A DNA stretch of 64,000 nucleotides from Cyathus striatus (Eukaryota > Basidiomycota > Agaricomycetes > Agaricales > Nidulariaceae), in assembly GCA_025738555.1 (NCBI GenBank), contig JAOVFP010000013.1:186001-250000 (forward strand), in the 5' to 3' direction. Numbering within the stretch: the stretch's first letter is position 1; every line of letters starts with the position of its first letter. The position numbers were made by a program, and so were the translations under genes. The notes beneath the pieces were generated by a model, which saw only the letters and a list, made by a program, of their open reading frames with translations, ran no database searches and was not told the DNA's origin. Positions 59,330 to 64,000 of this stretch are shown piece after piece.

Positions 59330-59692
59330 GCTCCTTGACTGTCATCGACGCTCATTCGCAAACAGCTACCAAAAGCTGACTTTGCATTCCTCTCAGCATG
59401 CGAGACGGGAACGGGTGATGAAATATTCCTGAGGAAGCAGTGCATCTTGCAGTGGAGGTACTGCAGGCAGGCTACAGAAGTGTAATAGCGACTATGTGAG
59501 CAATTGATGATAATTTTGCGTCTATGATTTCGGACAGTATGTATAGCCATCATCTGGAGAGATCGAATCCACCGAGTAGTGACGACGCTACGTATGTTCT
59601 ACAGAAGGCTGCCAGAGAGCTTCGTGAATGGATGGGGAATTCGGATGTGGCTTATTTGACTTGGGTTTCGTATATTCATCTTGGTATTTGAT
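59330..59692 (+). pseudogene. CHAT-domain relic with frameshift and nonsense mutation
   Basis: Aligns over its whole length with the CHAT end at 1-429: TLIRKQLPKADFAFLSACET, then EEAVHLAVEVLQAGYRSVIA, then YLTWVSYIHLGI and a TGA at 59690-59692. One base is missing after GTGDE (frameshift near 59420). The Trp of the conserved ATMW is TGA at about 59496-59498. The Cys motif SACETGTG is present, but the His half of the active site is absent. It cannot make a working protease. Upstream sequence loses similarity near the small inverted repeat. Confidence 0.85.
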
Positions 59693-59734
59693 TCGATGTT
59701 GTAGATAGCCTGTTAGCATGATAGTAAGGAATGG

Positions 59735-60031
59735 TTAAATAATAATATTTATATTTACATCCAACTTCAACTGCACTTGATACGGCACATCTGATACATC
59801 AACCTTTTTTGAATTGTAATGAAAACGAATTTTGTTAATAGCAGGTGGTGCCAATACATCAAACATTTTCATGTGCTCATGCCACTGGCTATGATAGAAA
59901 GACGCGTGGCTCAGATAGCTCCGGTGGAAACTGCAAGGAAGTAAATTTTTTGGGAAATACTTAGAAGAGTTGGGAGACTCAGTTATCGTGATGCCGAATT
60001 GGCATGATACTTGATGGTGACAAGGTTCCAT
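59735..60031 (-). CDS. Unrecognised short protein or fragment
   Basis: A 98-codon frame starting MEPCHHQVSCQFGITI includes HASFYHSQWHEHMKMFDVLA and ends KLDVNINIII. The composition looks protein-like. No motif was recognised, and adjoining exons were not found. It may be the end of a larger decayed gene or chance. Confidence 0.25.
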   Translation of the reverse strand: MEPCHHQVSCQFGITITESPNSSKYFPKNLLPCSFHRSYLSHASFYHSQWHEHMKMFDVLAPPAINKIRFHYNSKKVDVSDVPYQVQLKLDVNINIII

Positions 60032-60509
60032 GTACTACTTTTGCACGGGTTCCTACGATGTTAATCTGTGAAGTTGATAGCAATGGGATGGATGGAAGCT
60101 GTCAGGGAGATAAGGGAGACATTGAAGCAAGGCCTGCGCATGAGCGCGGAACCAGGCCAGCGGATTGTGAAATTACACAAGTACGCCCCTCCTCCCTCTT
60201 CCCTTTCATTATCTTTACTTACAGTTAGTACGCAGGTCAACTTAGTTCTCGATTTCTCTCATCTCTTCGTCTCCTATCTCGCTCGTATACTTACATAGCC
60301 CAACAATCAAGAACCCATCACGCAACACGCCACGCCGCCCACCTCGCATACGCCTCTGCTACCAGCAGCTCACCCATCACACGTGTATCATACAGCCAGC
60401 GCATCGTACCCCCCTCTACAAATTGGAACTCATGCTAAATTTAAGAAGATGTTCATATTATTGATGCAACTTATAATACAAAACAGGAACTAACAGAAGC
60501 CATACGATC
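60032..60509. other. No gene seen
   Basis: Short frames only; nothing supported. Confidence 0.4.
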
Positions 60510-63230
60510 TCACAAATACTCTAGCTCATAGGTGGAATATGAATGTGCACTATGTGATATGGACACACGAATCCCGGATCGTTGTACCTCATCTGACTGA
60601 AGAAAGTCTTTGATATATCTTACTTGCTCATTTGCCAGTCTCTTGTCAAATCTCACCGTAACATCTTTAAGAGACCATTCTGTACCGGATTTTTGTTCAG
60701 TAATTGAAGTTCCCTGTTGTTCAACAGGTGGAAGTCGAGATTTTAACATGGAAATCAACGCCAAGTGAACATATGTTAGAGCAGTTGCGCCTCCAGTACT
60801 GATCCCAAAAACTTCTAGTCGAGGGAAGAGTGAATCTGCTAGCATCGAAGATGATGATCTGGTTAACTTGCGAAGATCCTGCCCAATGAATGGGGTGTTA
60901 TTCAACCACAGAGTCTTTACATTCTTCAGTTCATCAATATTTGGATTCCAGCCTTCCCCTGATAATCCTTCATCGAGATACAAGGTCTCCAGTGGACATT
61001 TGGACCGCTTCAGGAGCTGCAAAATAGATGCAGAAGGACTAACTTCATGTACTTCTAATGACCTAAGACAGGGCATGATAAAATGCTCCAATAAATTTGT
61101 GTCCTCTTGGAATAGTGTAAAATCACATAGATGTGAAAGTGTAATAGCTTGAGTTATGTCTGCTCTTGTGGGCCCTTTCACAAGGGTGCTCACGGATCGG
61201 AAAAATTGACCTAGGGTCCAATTTTTTGAAATCACCTTGTCACTTCAACTAACTAACTAACATAGCTTACTAAGCGATAAATATTTCCTAATTGGGAATG
61301 CGACGAGCATCTCGGACATCTGACTCAACTACTTCCGTGTATGCTTACACCCTCTACTTTGACCTTCTTCACTACATGCGCTACATGTCCAACCACACAG
61401 AATGGGCCCATTAGCAACACATCCATGGTGGTACTACTAGTACAAAACAGGTTATGCTAGTAAGTCTGCTGCTTAAAGTTCAATAAACCATTGCTAATGT
61501 ATGGCACATACAAATTGGATTTCACATTCAATGTACTTGCATTTGACTGCATCAATAGCCAACTCATCAATAACATAGCCACATTTACTCAAAGATGTTA
61601 CCATCCCACTCCTGTCATGTACAATCCCCTCACCATCTCTTGGTATGTTGTGATCTGTTGTCTGTTCATTTTCATAGGCTAGAACCTGTGGTGTTCCTTG
61701 AATAGGCTAGTATAAGCTACTTGTTCCAACATATAGGGTATTTCCCCTTCAAGATTAGCTTCAATAAGGATGCCAACACTGCTCCCTGTCACATATTCAT
61801 TGCTATGAGCTTGTTCTTCCATAGCCCTGTCCATCTCCCTTTCTCTGTCAACAACTACTTGGTTTTCCTCACTTGTTGGCCCATGTGACTCCCCATAGTT
61901 AGACTATGTAATAGGATAGACATTATGCTAGCATTATGTGTAATCACTATCTAACACACTCTAGATCATGTATATTGGTCACAGATTGAGCATACAGCAC
62001 TACTTATTATATATGTATGAATAACAAACAAAATATGTAAGTACAGGTACTTTAAATATTGTATAAAATGATCTCTGAGGCCTCTGTATGGAGGGTTCCA
62101 TTTATTTTTTTCTAGCCTTCGGCCAGGACTAACTAACCAACTACCCGTGGGAAACTAGGATCCATGCACCCCCTTGCCCTTTCATGCACAAGGACAGTAG
62201 ATTCGGCATTCTTTTCAGTATAAACGAAAGTTCATCCAGATAAAGTTCATTGTCATATGGTTCAAAATGGGTGACACTGAACCAGAGGATATCTTCAAAT
62301 ATCTTCGTAGGGTTATTTATGTATTCCAATGTTAGATCTGTTAATAAGGGAGATGATTGAAAGGATATTTTAATAGTAGTATCTTCGACATCACGGACAG
62401 CCAAATGACTGAGTTTTGGAGTTGGATTGAAAGAAATTGTTTGTTTTATATTGGAGACTTCGAGATGAGTTAGGAGTGTAAATGTTTCATTCTTTGGAAC
62501 ATGTGATATGATGCTTTCCAGTAGTTCTGATTCTTCATTGTCAACGTGGATGTTCTTCCAGCGAAAGGCATTTTTTCCCAATGCTTGCAAACAGCTAAAA
62601 CCCAGGGTTTCTCCAGGGCATCCAGATAACCGCATAGTTAGCGGAAATTCCTTTGAAAGGGATATGCATTTCTCAAGAAAGGGCCCAACCATGTCCTTCT
62701 TGCCCTTTGAAGCTTTCCAATCCCATACAACGGTGACATGTGACCATAGTGGTGCGAATGCGTCAACCAATGAGCGCCAATGATATGAGACTTGTCTGAT
62801 GATTCGAACAAATGTATTTGCACTGCAGATGTCAATGCCATCTGCCGAATCTATTTCTGCCTCAAGGAATATATTGCATAGAATATCTTCCGGTAATTTT
62901 CGGATAGGTGCAAATAGAGCTTGTTCCTGCAAGCTGAATTGATGGAGCGCATCGCGTCGCTGCTGAAGTGCATCGAGACTGAGCTTAACACGAGCAATCT
63001 CGTTATCAAGTCGCTTTATCTCTGATTCAGTGTACGAGATAGTTGATAGTGTTGACTCGAGGTCAGGTCCTGTTGGAATAACACCAATTCGATGGAGGAG
63101 AGACGGTCCCCTGAGATCTGTGAGGAAGAACACAGAGCCGCTAGGTCTATTGCAGGACTTGCATATCTCTTGCGGAGCTCTAGTAAACCAGATCGAGACT
63201 CAACTAATGCTCATTGAGAATAAAGATGAC
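60510..63230 (-). CDS. Coiled-coil F-box protein, interrupted by a ~0.9 kb insertion
   Basis: Upstream half (from about 63190 to 62141): a Cys pair (ICKSCNRPSGSVFF), a coiled coil (NEIARVKLSLDALQQRRDAL) and the F-box LPEDILCNIFLEA, the standard build of mushroom F-box proteins. F-boxes bind Skp1 to bring targets to an SCF ubiquitin ligase. Downstream half (61235-60510): leucine-rich target-binding segments (PCLRSLEVHEVSPSASILQL, LETLYLDEG) and the C-terminus. The halves belong together but are separated by 61250-62140. Either the insertion sits in an intron near HG|GTAGTT, or it broke the gene. Upstream, the frame reads MSSLFSMSIS then TGA then VSIWFTRAPQE, so the true start is uncertain and the gene may be a pseudogene. 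Confidence 0.65.
61250..62140. mobile_element. Insertion of about 0.9 kb within the F-box gene
   Basis: CTAACTAACTAAC at 61246-61260 and CTAACTAACCAAC near 62128 lie in the same direction at the two ends, a possible target duplication of 9-13 bp. The block between has no gene. Its CT-rich, AT-rich sequence matches nothing else in the window. It could be a non-autonomous transposon; a long intron is the alternative. Confidence 0.4.
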
Positions 63231-63251
63231 ATACACGATAAATCCCGCTGA

Positions 63252-64000
63252 ATTTTTGAAGCGAATATTAGGCGAAGGGTTTGCAGCGATATTCATGAGG
63301 GGCTGAGAGCACTCAAGAAGTTAGAACTAATAGAGAGGAAGAAAGAACTGGAACAAAAGAATCGACTGCGGTATTTATCAACCATCACATTGATGATTGT
63401 CATCGATAAGAATCGATAGTTCCAAAATTAAGTGATGTTTACGGCGCAAGTTGATGGTGATATGCTAAGAGTGCGCTCCTGTCGGAGCAGCATATGTTGA
63501 GACGGTGCGTTAGACTTAGAGTTCGGTTTCGAGACGGTGTAAAAGTTGATTAAAGGAGCTGTACATAATACAGCAGCTTATATACAGAATAAAAGTAACC
63601 AATCCTAAAATGAGTAAGTTACTGCAGGAGACTGATGAAAGACGATCTCGGATTAAGGAATGTAATGTAAATAAATAACCTAGCGGAAATACAAGAAAGA
63701 ATATAAAATAAATTGAGGGAGTTTGTTTTTGAGGAATAGTGTCGAGTTACTGTCAAAGCTCAGGGTCTGGCTTTGAGAGCGGTAGCGGGGACGTCTTGAC
63801 GCGTCGAAATGTCCCTCGGAGTTGGGTACAATGTTGGAGCGGTGCGTGAAGATGTATATTTGAGGAAAGTGAGGGACAGGGCAAGCGAGGAGGTGAGGGT
63901 AGCTTGAGACGAGCGGAACGCATATGGACGCGTCACCCCAGCGTGATGCATGATTACGCAATCAGAATCTTCAGATGTGCGAGATATCACTTTGCTTGCT
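63252..64000. other. No gene seen
   Basis: The region upstream of the F-box gene has no supported frame to the window end. Confidence 0.4.

Overview
The window reads as a repeat-rich, accessory stretch of a mushroom-forming basidiomycete genome (Agaricomycetes). The reasons are dense ~50-60 nt introns with GT-AG and some GC-AG boundaries, and the gene families present: short NACHT-type NLRs, a CHAT protein, DUF6533-like multi-spanning membrane proteins, a coiled-coil F-box protein, a GtaA-type glutaminase and an SRPK-like kinase. Family assignments come from reading translations, not from database searches.

Layout. 1-429 is the C-terminal end of a CHAT-domain gene cut by the window edge. 3070-9781 is a foldback-like element with two ~1.4 kb inverted arms built of minisatellites; a hAT transposon (4968-7675) with a perfect 8-bp target duplication sits between the arms. 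10.5-13.5 kb is a decayed MULE-like transposase gene. 15.9-21.5 kb holds a DUF6533-like gene (minus) and NACHT gene A (plus). 23.6-24.9 kb encodes an unrecognised, probably nuclear protein. 25.0-26.8 kb and 33.5-42.2 kb are two copies of one repeat that carries a kelch-gene exon. The second copy was split by a 1.5 kb solo-LTR-like insertion and by a 5.1 kb DIRS-like tyrosine-recombinase retroelement. Between the copies lie a carboxypeptidase fragment, a 360-bp snap-back MITE and an apparently intact glutaminase-like gene (29.3-32.7 kb). 42.4-45.5 kb holds a pseudokinase gene bracketed by hairpin-forming inverted repeats. 47.2-51.1 kb is a 3.9 kb DNA transposon with 14-bp terminal inverted repeats, a 7-bp target duplication and a transposase I cannot place in a named superfamily. 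52.8-57.7 kb is NACHT gene B plus a second DUF6533-like gene. A broken CHAT copy follows at 59.3-59.7 kb, then an F-box gene interrupted by a ~0.9 kb insertion (60.5-63.2 kb).

Interpretation. The two NACHT genes share all exon boundaries and encode 770 and 772 residues. Each lies next to a DUF6533-like gene, and CHAT coding sequence occurs at both ends of the window. This suggests an innate-immunity-type cluster that duplicated and was then invaded by transposons. Most transposase and recombinase reading frames carry stops or lost catalytic residues, many explained by C-to-T or G-to-A changes, as expected of RIP-like or methylation-driven decay. The NACHT, DUF6533-like, glutaminase and kinase genes keep open frames when spliced.
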